Positions 10,560-19,594 of a stretch of DNA of 64,000 nt are shown one piece after another. Under the pieces are notes generated by a model. The model was not told where the DNA came from and searched no databases. It worked only from the letters and a program-made list of their open reading frames with translations. This stretch comes from Nannocystis pusilla (lineage in GTDB: Bacteria; Myxococcota_A; Polyangia; Nannocystales; Nannocystaceae): the NCBI RefSeq assembly GCF_026626665.1, contig NZ_JAPNKE010000002.1, positions 10,870,001 to 10,934,000 of the forward strand, written 5' to 3'. The translations under genes and the position numbers were made by a program. The first letter of the stretch is position 1, and each line of letters begins with the position of its first letter.

Positions 10560-11311
10560 TGCAGTCCGACAGGCTCGAAGACCTGCTCCGCGCCGAACGC
10601 GAGGCCGTGCCCGAGCCGGGCGCGGAGGATCGGATCTGGGCCGCCGTCGAACATCGCCTGGCCCATGGGCCAGCTCCGCCGAGCGGCGCCGACGTCGCGC
10701 CTGCGACCCTCGGGAAGGCCGCGGGCGGCGGGGTCACCCTCAAGGTGATCGCCGGGCTCGCGCTCATCGCGGCCGCGGTCGGCGTGTGGGCCGCCCGCGA
10801 TAAGCCCGCGGCGGCGCCGGTCGTGGCCGTCGCGGCGCCGATCGAAGCTGTCCCCGAGGCCAGGCTCGAAGTTTCTCCGCCCGCGCCGACACCTGCAAGG
10901 GTGGAGGCGCCTGCGCCTGCGCCGAAACCTCCGGTGATCGAGGCGCCCGCTCCTGAGCCGGTCCCCGAGGAGCCGCAGGGGATCAAGAAGAAGCCGCGCA
11001 CCAAGGTCAGGGCCGAGGCGCCGGCGGAAGAGGAGCCCGCGGACTTCGCCGCCGAGCTGAAGCTGATCGGACAGATCCGCGGCGCCCTCAAGCAGGGTGA
11101 CAGCGCCCGCGCGCTGGCCGGCGTCGACGAGCACGCGCGGCGCTTCGGTGTCCGCGGACAGTTGGTGCAGGAGCGGACCGCCTACCACGTCGAGGCGCTG
11201 TGCCTGGCGGGTCGCGTCGCCGACGCGCGGCGCGTCGCCCGTGACATGCTGGACAAGTGGCCGGACTCGACGCACGCGCCGCGGGTCAAGAGCAGCTGCG
11301 CCGGCGCGTGA
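10559..11311 (+). CDS. Membrane protein, probable anti-sigma partner
   Basis: A 250-residue protein whose ATG overlaps the sigma-factor stop, implying coupled translation. Residues 1-55 form a short acidic cytoplasmic region, residues 60-80 (TLKVIAGLALIAAAVGVWAA) one membrane helix, residues 85-160 a Pro/Ala/Glu-rich spacer, and residues 165-250 a helical TPR-like unit (LKQGDSARALAGVDEHARRF and ALCLAGRVADARRVARDML). This one-helix layout next to an ECF sigma gene fits an anti-sigma factor, though no ZAS zinc motif is visible, so the role is inferred from context. Similar sigma/TPR-membrane pairs are frequent in myxobacteria. Confidence 0.72.
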   Translation: MQSDRLEDLLRAEREAVPEPGAEDRIWAAVEHRLAHGPAPPSGADVAPATLGKAAGGGVTLKVIAGLALIAAAVGVWAARDKPAAAPVVAVAAPIEAVPEARLEVSPPAPTPARVEAPAPAPKPPVIEAPAPEPVPEEPQGIKKKPRTKVRAEAPAEEEPADFAAELKLIGQIRGALKQGDSARALAGVDEHARRFGVRGQLVQERTAYHVEALCLAGRVADARRVARDMLDKWPDSTHAPRVKSSCAGA

Positions 11312-11334
11312 AGCTCGCTCGGTGAGAGCCCTGT

Positions 11335-11360
11335 GAGACATGTACGATCGTACATGTCTC
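11335..11360. promoter_or_regulatory. Perfect 26-bp palindrome
   Basis: GAGACATGTACGA at 11335-11347 is followed directly by its exact reverse complement, with no loop. It lies 23 bases after the membrane-protein stop and about 150 bases before the Cys-rich lipoprotein start. Without a T-tail it looks more like a binding site for a dimeric regulator than a terminator. It contains the ACATGT and CATGTCTC words of the dispersed palindrome family and may be an extreme member of it. Confidence 0.65.
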
Positions 11361-11512
11361 CTTTGTCATGTCCAAAGATGGAATTTCCGGGCAGATAGCC
11401 GCGCTGCGTATTCACTGGCTCACGCGGTCCTCGGGTTGAGGAACCTCAGGGCCCTGGCCCGCTGAAAAATCGCCGCCGCGGTAACGAACCGATGGAACGA
11501 GAGAACGACGCC

Positions 11513-12285
11513 ATGACGACAACGACTACCTTGAAGCTCCGCTCGCTCTTCGCCGCCCTGTGCCTCGCGGCCTGCAACGCCTCGCTCGGCGACGGCACCG
11601 ACAGCTCCGACGAGACCGACGGCGCCTCGACCGCTTCGACCAATCCCACCGGCAACCCCAGCGGCAACCCCACCACGACCGACGGTGACGTGCCTGGCCC
11701 ATGCAGCGCGTCGAGCCCGTGCCCGGACGGCCAGTTCTGCTGGAACGGCATCTGCGCGATCGGCTGCACCAGCGACGGGGACTGCGCCGAGAACCAGTTC
11801 TGCGCGACCGACACCGACATGCTGTGCCACAACAAGGAGGTCACGACCTGCCCCGACGTGCCGTGCGAGGAGGGCCAGGTGTGCAAGAGCGGCTTCTGCA
11901 GCACGCCGCCGCCGCCGACCCAGTGCACCCCTCGCCGGTCGACGACGGCTGCGAGTCGAACGCGGTGTGCTTCCAGGAGTCGGAGGACAAGGCGAGCTGC
12001 TACACGCTGCCGTACTGCTCGCAGGACGACACCTGCCCCACCGGCACCGAGGGCGCGGTGTGCAACAACGGCCTTCTGCCCGACAAGGACAAGATCTGCC
12101 TGATCGGCCTGTGCACCGATGCGGCGAATTGCCCGACCGACTGGAAGTGCGTCAAGGACCAGCCCAACGCGGTGGTCGGCTACTGCAGCGACGGCGGGAC
12201 GTTCGCGCCGTGCAACGGCCCCGCGGACTGCCTGAGCAACGCCTGCGACATGCCGTTCCCGGGCGAGGCTGGCTTCTGCCAGTGA
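11513..12285 (+). CDS. Cys-rich lipoprotein (frameshifted)
   Basis: The product starts with a lipoprotein signal (LRSLFAALCLAAC, Cys 21), then an Asp/Ser/Thr/Gly/Asn linker, then several Cys-rich units of the form CPDGQFCWNGIC, CTSDGDCAENQFC and CPDVPCEEGQVCKSGFC, which should be disulfide-bonded modules outside the cell. The frame breaks at the C run 11928-11931: adding one C turns TPRRS into TPSPVDDGCESNAVC and the Cys pattern continues to the stop, giving about 257 residues. Such modules are abundant in Nannocystaceae surface lipoproteins; ligands are unknown. It converges with the UbiB-type gene, 7 bases between stops. Confidence 0.82.
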
Positions 12286-12292
12286 GCCGCGC

Positions 12293-13981
12293 TCACGAGC
12301 GCCAGCGCAGGCCGATCACGCCGTAGGCGGCGGCCGCGTAGAACAGGGTCGAGATCCACGGGATTCCGATCGGCGACGTCGCCGGCAGACCGAGGCCGAG
12401 GGCGTACGTGCCGCAGGCGATGCAAGTGATCGTCAGCGCGGCGCGTACGCCCTGGTTCATGCGCCGCTCGGCCGCCTTGTCGAGGGCCGTCAGCGACGCG
12501 GGCGCGAGGCCGACGGCGAGGCGGCCCTCGTGGACGTCCTCGAGCAGCGCGGGCAAGCGCTGCGGCAGGCTGTGGGCCGCGCGGGACAGCAGGTGGAAGT
12601 CGGCCAGCAGGGTCTGCTTGATCCGCTCGCTGCTGTAGCGGTCCTGGATCATCTGCGAGATGAACGGGCGCGCCTGCTCGAGCGGGTCGACGTCGGGGGC
12701 GATCGAGCGGGCCAGGCCCTCGGTGGTGAGGATCGCCTTGAACATCATCGTGAAGTCGGTCGGCATGCGCACGCGGTGGCGCGTGGCGCCGGCGACCAGC
12801 TCGCCGAACAGCTCGCCGATCTGCAGCTCCGACAGCGGCACGCCGCCGAGGTAGCGCTCGGCGATCTCGACCACGTCGGCCTCGAACGCGGCGTAGTCGA
12901 CCTTGCCGGCGGTCGGGATCGCCAGGGCGTAGAACGAGCGCGCCAGCGCCTCCATGTCCTCGGACATGACCGCCCACAGGATGTCGATCAGCTTGTCCTT
13001 CATCGACGGCGACAGGCGGCCGACCATGCCGCAGTCGATGATCGCCAGGCGGCCGCCCTCCTGCACGAACACGTTGCCGGGGTGCAGGTCGCCGTGGAAA
13101 AAGCCGTCGATGAACAGCATCTTGTAGGCGGTCTTGAAGTACACCTCGACGAGCGGGCGGGTGTCCTCGCCGGACTGCAGCACCTCGCTGAACTTGCGGC
13201 CCTCGACGAACTCCATGCACAGCACCTCCTCGGTGCTGAGCGCGTCGTAGACGGTGGGGACGCGGACGTTGTCGTCGCTGGAGAAGTTGCGGTGGAAGCG
13301 GGCGATGTTGCGGGCCTCGACGCAGAAGTCGAGCTCTTGCGCGAGCGACTTGGCGAACCCGCGGATGACGCCGACGAGGTCCATCGCCGCCGCCTCGGGG
13401 AAGGCCTCCTCGACGTAGCCGGCGGTCGCCAGCAAAATGTTGAGGTCGCTGGCGATCTTCGGGCGCAGGCCGGGCCGCTGGACCTTGAGGACCACGCGCT
13501 CGCCGGTCTTGAGGGTGGCGCGGTGGACCTGGGCGATGCTGGCCGAGGCCAGCGGGGTCTCGTCGATCTCGGCGAACTGCTCGCGCCACTTGGGCCCGAG
13601 GTTGCCCCGCAGCTGGCCCTCGATCTGCTCGAAGGGCAGCGGCGACACCTGGTCTTGCAGACAGGTGAGCTCGCGGATGACGGCGTCGGACAGCAGGTCG
13701 GGGCGGGTCGAGAGGATCTGGCCGAGCTTGACGAAGGTCGGCCCCAGCTGCGTGAAGGCGGCGACGAGGCGCTTGCCGGTGTCGGCGCTGCCGACGGCGG
13801 CGCGGGTCAGCTCGCCCCCGGTGAGCTCGATCTGCAGCTCGCGCCGGAGCTTGAGCTGGGCGACCCACCAGCCGAAGCCGTGGCGCACGAAGACGGTCGC
13901 GATCTCGCGGAAGCGGGCGACGTCCTTGGCGCCGGTGACGAGGGCGCGCGAGGAGCTGACGATCGTGCGCAGGACGGACAC
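12293..13981 (-). CDS. UbiB/ABC1/AarF-family atypical kinase
   Basis: A 562-residue protein from GTG 13981. It has the family's KxGQ motif (TFVKLGQILSTRPDLL), the Ala-rich loop (LASASIAQVHRATL), the ATP-binding Lys in VVLKVQRPG, the catalytic-loop FFHGDLHPGNVFV, and the metal-binding IIDCGMVGR. Two hydrophobic C-terminal segments (IACGTYALGLGLPA and STLFYAAAAYGVIGL) anchor it in the membrane. Members act as ATPases or kinases that support ubiquinone or other isoprenoid-quinone synthesis. No other quinone gene lies beside it. The start was chosen because the open frame further upstream runs into the divergent gene at 14042. Confidence 0.93.
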   Translation of the reverse strand: MSVLRTIVSSSRALVTGAKDVARFREIATVFVRHGFGWWVAQLKLRRELQIELTGGELTRAAVGSADTGKRLVAAFTQLGPTFVKLGQILSTRPDLLSDAVIRELTCLQDQVSPLPFEQIEGQLRGNLGPKWREQFAEIDETPLASASIAQVHRATLKTGERVVLKVQRPGLRPKIASDLNILLATAGYVEEAFPEAAAMDLVGVIRGFAKSLAQELDFCVEARNIARFHRNFSSDDNVRVPTVYDALSTEEVLCMEFVEGRKFSEVLQSGEDTRPLVEVYFKTAYKMLFIDGFFHGDLHPGNVFVQEGGRLAIIDCGMVGRLSPSMKDKLIDILWAVMSEDMEALARSFYALAIPTAGKVDYAAFEADVVEIAERYLGGVPLSELQIGELFGELVAGATRHRVRMPTDFTMMFKAILTTEGLARSIAPDVDPLEQARPFISQMIQDRYSSERIKQTLLADFHLLSRAAHSLPQRLPALLEDVHEGRLAVGLAPASLTALDKAAERRMNQGVRAALTITCIACGTYALGLGLPATSPIGIPWISTLFYAAAAYGVIGLRWRS

Positions 13982-14041
13982 GCGCGCGCAGTATACGAGA
14001 CCGGCGTCAGGCAGCGGCGCCGGATCTGCTAGACTTGAGGC

Positions 14042-14662
14042 GTGCGAAGTCGGCTGTGGACATGGCTCCTGGTCGGAGCGGCCGTCTCCGGGTGCGACGC
14101 GCCCGAGGGCCGCACGCGGGCCGCGGAGATGGCCGAGATGGCCGGCTCGCGCACCGCGGAGGCGGCGCGGGCGGCCCGCGCGTGGGCGGGGCAGCTCGGC
14201 CTCGGCGAGCTGTCCGAGGCGGCCAAGGCCTGGTTGCGCCAGGGCGCGGAGGCGTCGTCGTCGGGCATCGAGGCGGTGCTGCAGAAGGGCGAGCAGGTGG
14301 TGCCGGTGGCGCTGGAGATCGGGCGAGCCCTCGGGGGCGCGGTCGACACCAGCACGCAGTTCGAGCCGATCTACCAGGAGGTGCCGGGCGGCTCCTCGGA
14401 GCTGGCGGTGCGGCGAGCGGAGGCCGACGCGGCGATCCAGGGCATGCCGCGCGTCGAGCTCATCGACGGCCTCTCGGTCGGCTTCAAGCAGCTGTCGAGC
14501 GTCGACCTCGGCCGCACGAGCTCGGAGTCGGCGTACCTGGTGATGTGGCGCCAGCACGACCGGCTCATCGGCTTCGTGTTCCGTTCGCGCCGCGACGTCG
14601 CGCTGGCCGACCTCGTGCGCGACGCGCCGCGGCTGGTCGCGCTCGTGCGCTCGGTCCTGTGA
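14042..14662 (+). CDS. Small lipoprotein of unknown function
   Basis: A 206-residue protein starting at GTG 14042 with a lipoprotein signal (LWTWLLVGAAVSGC, Cys 18). The mature part is Ala/Glu-rich and helical to about residue 100 (repeated AEMAEMA and ARAARAWAG-type runs), followed by a mixed domain with VELIDGLSVGFKQLSSVDLG and SAYLVMWRQHDRLIGFVFRS. I do not recognise a family. It is divergent from the UbiB-type gene with 60 bases between starts. No Thr-rich linker is present, unlike most lipoproteins in the window. Confidence 0.72.
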   Translation: MRSRLWTWLLVGAAVSGCDAPEGRTRAAEMAEMAGSRTAEAARAARAWAGQLGLGELSEAAKAWLRQGAEASSSGIEAVLQKGEQVVPVALEIGRALGGAVDTSTQFEPIYQEVPGGSSELAVRRAEADAAIQGMPRVELIDGLSVGFKQLSSVDLGRTSSESAYLVMWRQHDRLIGFVFRSRRDVALADLVRDAPRLVALVRSVL

Positions 14663-14873
14663 TCAGGCGGTTGCTGCGCCGCCCCCGCCCTGGTATGCCG
14701 GCCGGGCGTGGCGAGCCTCCAGCGGGCACTCTTGCGGCCGAGCGGCCGCGCGGATCGGCGCCCCGGGCGGCTCCAAGACGGCGACCGGAGCATGGTCGCG
14801 GGCGGCCGGCGGGGGGCGCGCGCCGGAAGATCGCCGGCGTCGCGGATGCTCTTGAGGGCATGAAGGAGAGGAC

Positions 14874-15377
14874 ATGCTGCAACGGACATGGCTCTTGGGA
14901 CTGGTTCTCGCGGCGGCGGGCTGCAACAAGTCGTCGGGGATCTGCATGAACTCGAGCTGCGAGGCCTCGGTGCCGCTCACCGTGGTCGACGACGGCCAGC
15001 CGGGCGGGCGGCTGCGGGCCGGGGCGTACACGTTCCGCGTGTCCACCGACTACGCCGAGGAGACGTGGAGCTGCGCGCTGCCGGCCGAGGACTGCGCGCT
15101 CGACTTCTTCACCCCCTTCGAGGACGGCGAGGACGACGGCACCCTGTCGATCGTGGCCCACGCCGGTGAGACCGGCCTTCAGCTCGAGGTGCTCGAGATC
15201 CGCGGCAACACCTGGAGCGGGCCGGCGAAGTTCGTGGTCGCGGTCGAGCGCGACGGCGAGCCGGTGGCCCTGGAGACCTTCGAGCCGCGCTACGAGGAGC
15301 CGCTGGTGCCCGACGCGTGCGCGGTGTGTCTCAAGCGCAAGGGCGGCGACCTCGTGGTCCACGTGCCGGCCGAGTAG
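14874..15377 (+). CDS. Small Cys-containing lipoprotein
   Basis: A 167-residue protein with a lipoprotein signal (LLGLVLAAAGC, Cys 17), then a single domain with paired Cys residues (GICMNSSC, WSCALPAEDC, DACAVCLKRKGG). Alternating hydrophobic residues suggest a beta-sandwich. It is 211 bases downstream of another small lipoprotein on the same strand; the gap between them has no gene. Function is not known. A GC-rich inverted repeat after the stop (about 15380-15400) could end transcription but lacks a T-tail. Confidence 0.74.
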   Translation: MLQRTWLLGLVLAAAGCNKSSGICMNSSCEASVPLTVVDDGQPGGRLRAGAYTFRVSTDYAEETWSCALPAEDCALDFFTPFEDGEDDGTLSIVAHAGETGLQLEVLEIRGNTWSGPAKFVVAVERDGEPVALETFEPRYEEPLVPDACAVCLKRKGGDLVVHVPAE

Positions 15378-15490
15378 GGCCGGCAGGCGTCCCGCCGGCT
15401 GGACGCCCGTCCCGCGGGCGGGACGGCCCGGTGAGGCGGCTGCGCGAAAGCACAGGGGATTTCGCGCGAGCGGGTCGCGGCGCGGCGTGC

Positions 15491-15952
15491 ATGGCCCCGC
15501 GGGTGTGCGCCTCGCCCGTCGATCCCGTCCTCGACCTCCTGCACCGCCGGCCCGAGCTGGTCGTCCACGCGCTGCACCGCCTGCTCGGCTGGGAGCTCGA
15601 GCAGCCGGCCCAGGCCGAGCCGGTCGACATCGGCGACACTCAGCTGTACGCCCACGGGCACGAGTGGTCGGCCGACCTGGCGTTCGCGCTCCACCGCCTG
15701 GGCGGGCCGTCGACCTGGCTGGCAGTGGTGGCCCCACCCGCGCGCGAGGAGCAGGCGCGGGCGTACCTGTGGCCGTGCTACGCGGCCCTGCTCGGGCTGC
15801 GCCGCGGCGGCCCGGCGGCGCTGCTGGCGATCGTCGGCGACGACGACGCGGCGTGGGCCCGGCAGACGGTCGCGTGCGGCTTCGGGGCGCTGACGTTCAC
15901 GCCGCTGGTGATCACCCGCGCCGCGTTGCTGGCGCTCGGCGAGGATGTCTGA
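15491..15952 (+). CDS. Hypothetical protein, possible degenerate nuclease-like family
   Basis: A 153-residue protein from ATG 15491. Its layout (DPVLDLLHRRPELVVHALHRLLG, then DIGDTQLYAHGHEWSADLAFAL, an LAVV strand, YLWPCYAALLGLRRGG, LLAIVGDDDAAWARQTVACG, LTFTPLVITRAAL) resembles a widespread actinobacterial and myxobacterial family annotated as hypothetical, sometimes linked to PD-(D/E)XK nucleases. In that family the central strand carries an E-x-Q motif; here it reads VVAPPAREEQ, so a nuclease site is probably lost. The similarity is from memory of the family pattern and needs a profile search. A palindrome copy follows the stop. Confidence 0.5.
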   Translation: MAPRVCASPVDPVLDLLHRRPELVVHALHRLLGWELEQPAQAEPVDIGDTQLYAHGHEWSADLAFALHRLGGPSTWLAVVAPPAREEQARAYLWPCYAALLGLRRGGPAALLAIVGDDDAAWARQTVACGFGALTFTPLVITRAALLALGEDV

Positions 15953-16022
15953 TGGGACATGTCTGCCGGGACAGCCCGGTGGCCGACCCGCGCGAGGCGA
16001 GGCGGCGGCCGGATGCCTCACC

Positions 16023-16086
16023 TGTCCTTCGGGGCATGTGGGAGCGGGCGGCGCGGTCAGGACTTGCGCCTGTCCTTGAGGACAGG
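16023..16086. repeat. Two dispersed palindrome copies
   Basis: TGTCC-TTCG-GGGCA (16023-16036, one mismatch) and a perfect CCTGTCC-TTGA-GGACAGG (16069-16086, 7-bp arms). The second overlaps the C-terminal codons of the omega-amidase gene (FPVLKDRRKS), whose stop is at 16057; the first lies just beyond that stop and could act as its terminator. Confidence 0.7.
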
Positions 16087-16821
16087 GAAGCGCTCGCGCG
16101 CGTCGCGGACGACCTCGGGGCGGACGTCGGCGAGCACCATCGTCTCGCCGCCGGCGGCGGCCGCGAGCACCTCGCCCCAGGGGTCGACGATGCGGCTGTC
16201 GCCGCTGTAGTCGAGGCCGTTGCCGTGGCCGACGCGGTTGACGCCGACGACGTAGGCCTGGTTCTCGATCGCCCGGGCCTGCAGCAGGGTGGTCCAGTGG
16301 TGGCGGCGGCGCTCGGGCCAGTTGGCGACCACGACGTAGGCGTCGGTCTGCTCGGCGCGGCCCCAGAACTCGTCGGCGAAGCGGAGGTCGTAGCAGACGA
16401 ACAGGGTGCAGCGCAGGCCGTCGACGTCGACGGTGATGTGGTCGGTGCCGGCGCCGTAGTGCTCGTCCTCCCTGGCGAACGAGAACGGGTGGATCTTGCG
16501 GTAGCGGACGACCTGGCCGTGCGGGCTGGCGAGCACGAGCGTGTTGTAGGGCTTGGCCTCGCCGAGCGGCACCTCGGGCACGCTGCCGCAGATCCACAGG
16601 TCGTGCTGGCGCGCCTGGTGCTCGAGGAAGCGGGTCGAGGGCCCGCCCGGCGGCTCGGCGATCTTGGCGGTCGTCATCGAGAAGCCGCAGGCGAACATCT
16701 CGGGCAGCACCACCAGCCTGGCGCCCGCGGCGGCCGCCGCGGCCACCCACGGGCGCAGGCGAGTGAAGTTGGCCTCCGGGTCCTCCCACGCGATGTCGCT
16801 CTGGATCGCCGCGATCTTCAT
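16057..16821 (-). CDS. Omega-amidase (carbon-nitrogen hydrolase)
   Basis: A 254-residue nitrilase-superfamily hydrolase with the Glu-Lys-Cys catalytic set: Glu41 in VVLPEMF, Lys109 in YRKIHPF and Cys143 in FVCYDLRF. Length and motifs match the YafV/Nit2 omega-amidases, which hydrolyse alpha-ketoglutaramate or the methionine analogue to the keto acid and ammonia in the cytoplasm. It lies 45 bases after an aminotransferase gene of the type that generates these amide keto acids, so the pair should form a complete transaminase/omega-amidase pathway. The gap holds a palindrome copy (16842-16855, one mismatch). Substrate is inferred from this pairing. Confidence 0.88.
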   Translation of the reverse strand: MKIAAIQSDIAWEDPEANFTRLRPWVAAAAAAGARLVVLPEMFACGFSMTTAKIAEPPGGPSTRFLEHQARQHDLWICGSVPEVPLGEAKPYNTLVLASPHGQVVRYRKIHPFSFAREDEHYGAGTDHITVDVDGLRCTLFVCYDLRFADEFWGRAEQTDAYVVVANWPERRRHHWTTLLQARAIENQAYVVGVNRVGHGNGLDYSGDSRIVDPWGEVLAAAAGGETMVLADVRPEVVRDARERFPVLKDRRKS

Positions 16822-16866
16822 GCTCCGGTCCCCCTGCGTGCTGTCCTTCGGGTCATGTTGGATAGT

Positions 16867-18063
16867 CTATCCGGCCGCGCTCGCCAGTGGCGCGCGACGC
16901 GGCAACTTCTGCAGGCGACGCAGGCCCTCGTCGAGCACGTCGTCGGTCTTGCAGAAGGCCCAGCGCACCAGGTGACGGCCGTTCGCCGGGCGCTCGTAGA
17001 ACGACGACGGCGGGATCGCGGCGACGCCGACCTGCTCCGGCAACATGCGGCAGAACTCGACGTCGTCGGCGTATCCGAGCGGGCGGATGTCGGTCATGAC
17101 GAAGTACGCGCCGGCCGGCGCGAGCACGCCGAAGCCGAGCTCGCGCAGGCCGTGGCACAGTCGATCGCGGCGCGCGCGGTACTCGGCGACGAGGCCGGTG
17201 AAGAAGGCGTCGTCGGCGACGAAAGCCTTGGCGAGGGCGTGCTGGAACGGCGTAGCCGTGCAGAAGGTCACGAATTGGTGCGCACAGCGAATCGCAGCGC
17301 TGAGCGCCGGAGGCGCGCACGTGTGTCCGACTTTCCACCCGGTGAAGCTGAAGGTCTTGCCCGAGGAGGAGATCAGCACGGTGCGCTCCCGCATCCCCGG
17401 CAGCGTCGCCAGCGGCACGTGCGAGCCCTCATACACGAGGTGCTCGTACACTTCGTCGGTGATGGCGATGAGGTCGAAGCGCTGGCAGAGGCTCGCGATA
17501 TGCTCGAGCTCGCTGCGCGTAAAAACCTTCCCCGTGGGGTTGTGCGGGGTGTTCAGGAGAATTGCCCGGGTCTTGGGGGTAATGACCGCTTCGAGCTCTT
17601 CGGGCCGGTACGCGAAGTCGGGCGCGTGCAGCGTGACGACCTTCGGGACCGCGCCGGCCATGGTGACACTGGCGCGATAAGAGTCGTAGAAGGGCTCGAA
17701 CAGCACGACTTCGTCGCCGGTGTCGCACAGCGCTTGCAGCGTCGCGCAGATGGCCTCGGTCGCGCCGGAGTACACGGTGACCTCACTGTCCGGATCGTAG
17801 GAGAGGTCGTAGAAGCGCTGCTGGTGCGCCGCGATCGCGCGATTCAGCTCGGGCAGGCCGCTCATGCGGGAGTACTGGTTGGCGCCGGCGCGGATCGCAG
17901 CGATCGCGGCTTCTTTGATGAAGTCGGGTCCATCAAAGTTGGGGAAGCCCTGGCCGAGGTTGACCGCGCCGAATTGAATCGCAAGGCGCGTCATCTCGGT
18001 GAAGATCGTGGTGCCGAATCCTTGGAGGCGGGCTGTGAGGTGCGGCTGGCGAGCGCTGCTCAT
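16867..18063 (-). CDS. Aminotransferase class I/II, methionine/glutamine-ketoacid type
   Basis: A 398-residue fold-type I PLP enzyme starting at ATG 18063 (MSSARQPHLTARLQGFGTT). It shows VNLGQGFPNFDGPDF, YSGATEAICATLQAL, FEPFYDSYRA, LNTPHNPTGKVF, the PLP-site ITDEVYEHLVY, and the Schiff-base Lys in SSSGKTFSFTGWKVGH. These match YbdL/kynurenine-aminotransferase-like enzymes that use methionine or glutamine as donors. The omega-amidase gene follows, supporting a role in methionine salvage or in pulling glutamine transamination forward. It is divergent from another aminotransferase, only 30 bases between start codons, so the two share one control region. Confidence 0.92.
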   Translation of the reverse strand: MSSARQPHLTARLQGFGTTIFTEMTRLAIQFGAVNLGQGFPNFDGPDFIKEAAIAAIRAGANQYSRMSGLPELNRAIAAHQQRFYDLSYDPDSEVTVYSGATEAICATLQALCDTGDEVVLFEPFYDSYRASVTMAGAVPKVVTLHAPDFAYRPEELEAVITPKTRAILLNTPHNPTGKVFTRSELEHIASLCQRFDLIAITDEVYEHLVYEGSHVPLATLPGMRERTVLISSSGKTFSFTGWKVGHTCAPPALSAAIRCAHQFVTFCTATPFQHALAKAFVADDAFFTGLVAEYRARRDRLCHGLRELGFGVLAPAGAYFVMTDIRPLGYADDVEFCRMLPEQVGVAAIPPSSFYERPANGRHLVRWAFCKTDDVLDEGLRRLQKLPRRAPLASAAG

Positions 18064-18093
18064 GGGCCGCTGGAGTGTGGCATAGTTGGAGCG

Positions 18094-19419
18094 ATGCAGG
18101 ACGTCCAGAGCGCGCACGCCGACCTCACCGCCCACGCCAACGACGCGGGACCCGACCCGGCCGCCCGCCTGTCGCAGATGGCCGGGGCGCTGGTCGGCTC
18201 GGAGATCCTCAAGATCGCGGCCGAGATCCGCGTGCTGATGGGCCAGGGCGTCCCGGTCTGCAACCTCACGGTCGGCGACTTCAGCCCCAAGCAGTTCCCG
18301 ATCCCCGAGGTGCTCCAGCAGGCGATCTTGCGGGCCCTGGAGCGCAGCGAGACCAACTACCCGGCGGCCAACGGTCAGGTCGAGCTGCGCCAGGCGATCC
18401 AGCGCTTCTACGAGCGCGAGCTCGGGCTCCGCTATCCGCTCGACAGCTTCCTCGTCGCCGGCGGCGCGCCCGGTGATCTACGGGCTCTACCGCACCGTGG
18501 TCGACGCCGGTGACACGGTCATCTATCCGGTGCCGAGCTGGAACAACAACCACTACGTCCACATGTGCGGGCGCGCGGCGTGCCGGTCGTATGTGGCCCC
18601 GAGACCAGGTTCCTGCCCACCGGCGAGGCGCTGCTGTCCGAGCTGCCGTCAGCACGCCTGGTGTGCCTCAACTCGCCGCTCAACCCGACCGGCACTGCCA
18701 TCAGCGCCGACGCGCTGCGCGGCATCTGCGACGCGATCCTGGCCGAGAACCGCAAGCGTGAGCAACGCGGCGAGCGCCCGGTCTACCTGATGTACGACCA
18801 CATCTACTGGATGCTGCGCTTCGGCGACACGAAGCACGTGACGCCGCCCGGGCTGCGCCCGGAGATGGCCCGCTACACCGTGTTCGTCGACGGCATCAGC
18901 AAGGCGTTCGCGGCCACCGGCCTGCGCGTCGGCTGGGCGGTCGGCCCGGTCGACATCATCAAGCAGATGTCGGCGGTCCTGGGCCACGTCGGCGCCTGGG
19001 CCCCGCGCCCGGAGCAGATGGCCACCGTCGACCTGCTCAGCGACACCAAGGCGATCCACGCCTACGGCAACAACTTCCTGCAGGGCCTCGACCGCCGGCT
19101 CGAGCTGCTGCACACCGGCTTCCAGGGGCTCAAGAAAGACGGCCTGCAGGTCGACAGCATCCCGCCGATGGGCGCGATCTACCTGACCGTGCGCATCAAC
19201 CCGTTCGGCCGCCGCACGCCCGCAGGCCAGGTGCTGCAGACGAACGAGGATGTCCGCAAGTACATGCTCACCGACGCCGGCATCGGCATCGTCCCGTTCC
19301 AGGCGTTCGGCGTGCCCGGCGACGAGGGCTGGTTCCGCCTCAGCGTCGGCGCGGTTTCCGAAGACGAGATCAAGGCAGCCCTGCCCCGCCTCGCCCGCGC
19401 GATGCAGGCGCTCACCTGA
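18094..19419 (+). CDS. Pyridoxal-phosphate aminotransferase (two frameshifts)
   Basis: A class I/II aminotransferase of about 442 residues. The parts are VGDFSPKQFPIPEVLQQAI and ETNYPAANGQVELRQAI, then VIYPVPSWNNNHYVHM in another frame, then LNSPLNPTGTAISADAL, YDHIYWMLRFG and the PLP Lys in DGISKAFAATGLRVGWAVG. Two breaks compensate: loss of two bases in the GC run 18464-18469 (restoring GGARPVIYG) and loss of one G at 18569-18571 (restoring MCGARGVPVVCGP). Both are explained by assembly error, so I treat the gene as intact. The substrate is unknown; the fold is close to aspartate aminotransferases. It is divergent from the methionine/glutamine-type enzyme. Confidence 0.88.
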
Positions 19420-19594
19420 GATGCTCGAAGGGGCAGGTCGGGTGAGCTGTCCGTAAGGGCAGGTGAAGTGCCGCGAGAGAGCCTGCTCGAAGGGGCAGGC
19501 TCGAAGGGCACCGCCCGCGGGTGCAGGCGGGGTGAGGTCTGGATGATTATGGTCGATGGGACATGTTCTTTAAAACATGTCCAAGCGGGCAGGC
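19420..19594. repeat. Cluster of palindrome half-sites and one full copy
   Basis: Between two convergent stops lie repeated words GCTCGAAGGGGCAGG (twice), CTGTCCGTAAGGGCAGG and a clear inverted repeat with 9-bp arms GGACATGTT/AACATGTCC at 19559-19582. A short GGATGATTATGG precedes the last. The stretch has no coding potential and could serve as a two-way terminator. Confidence 0.7.

Noticed and set aside
15166..18513. A 1115-codon plus-strand open frame
   Set aside because: It runs antisense through the omega-amidase and aminotransferase genes; only its last part (from 18094) is real, as the start of the divergent aminotransferase.
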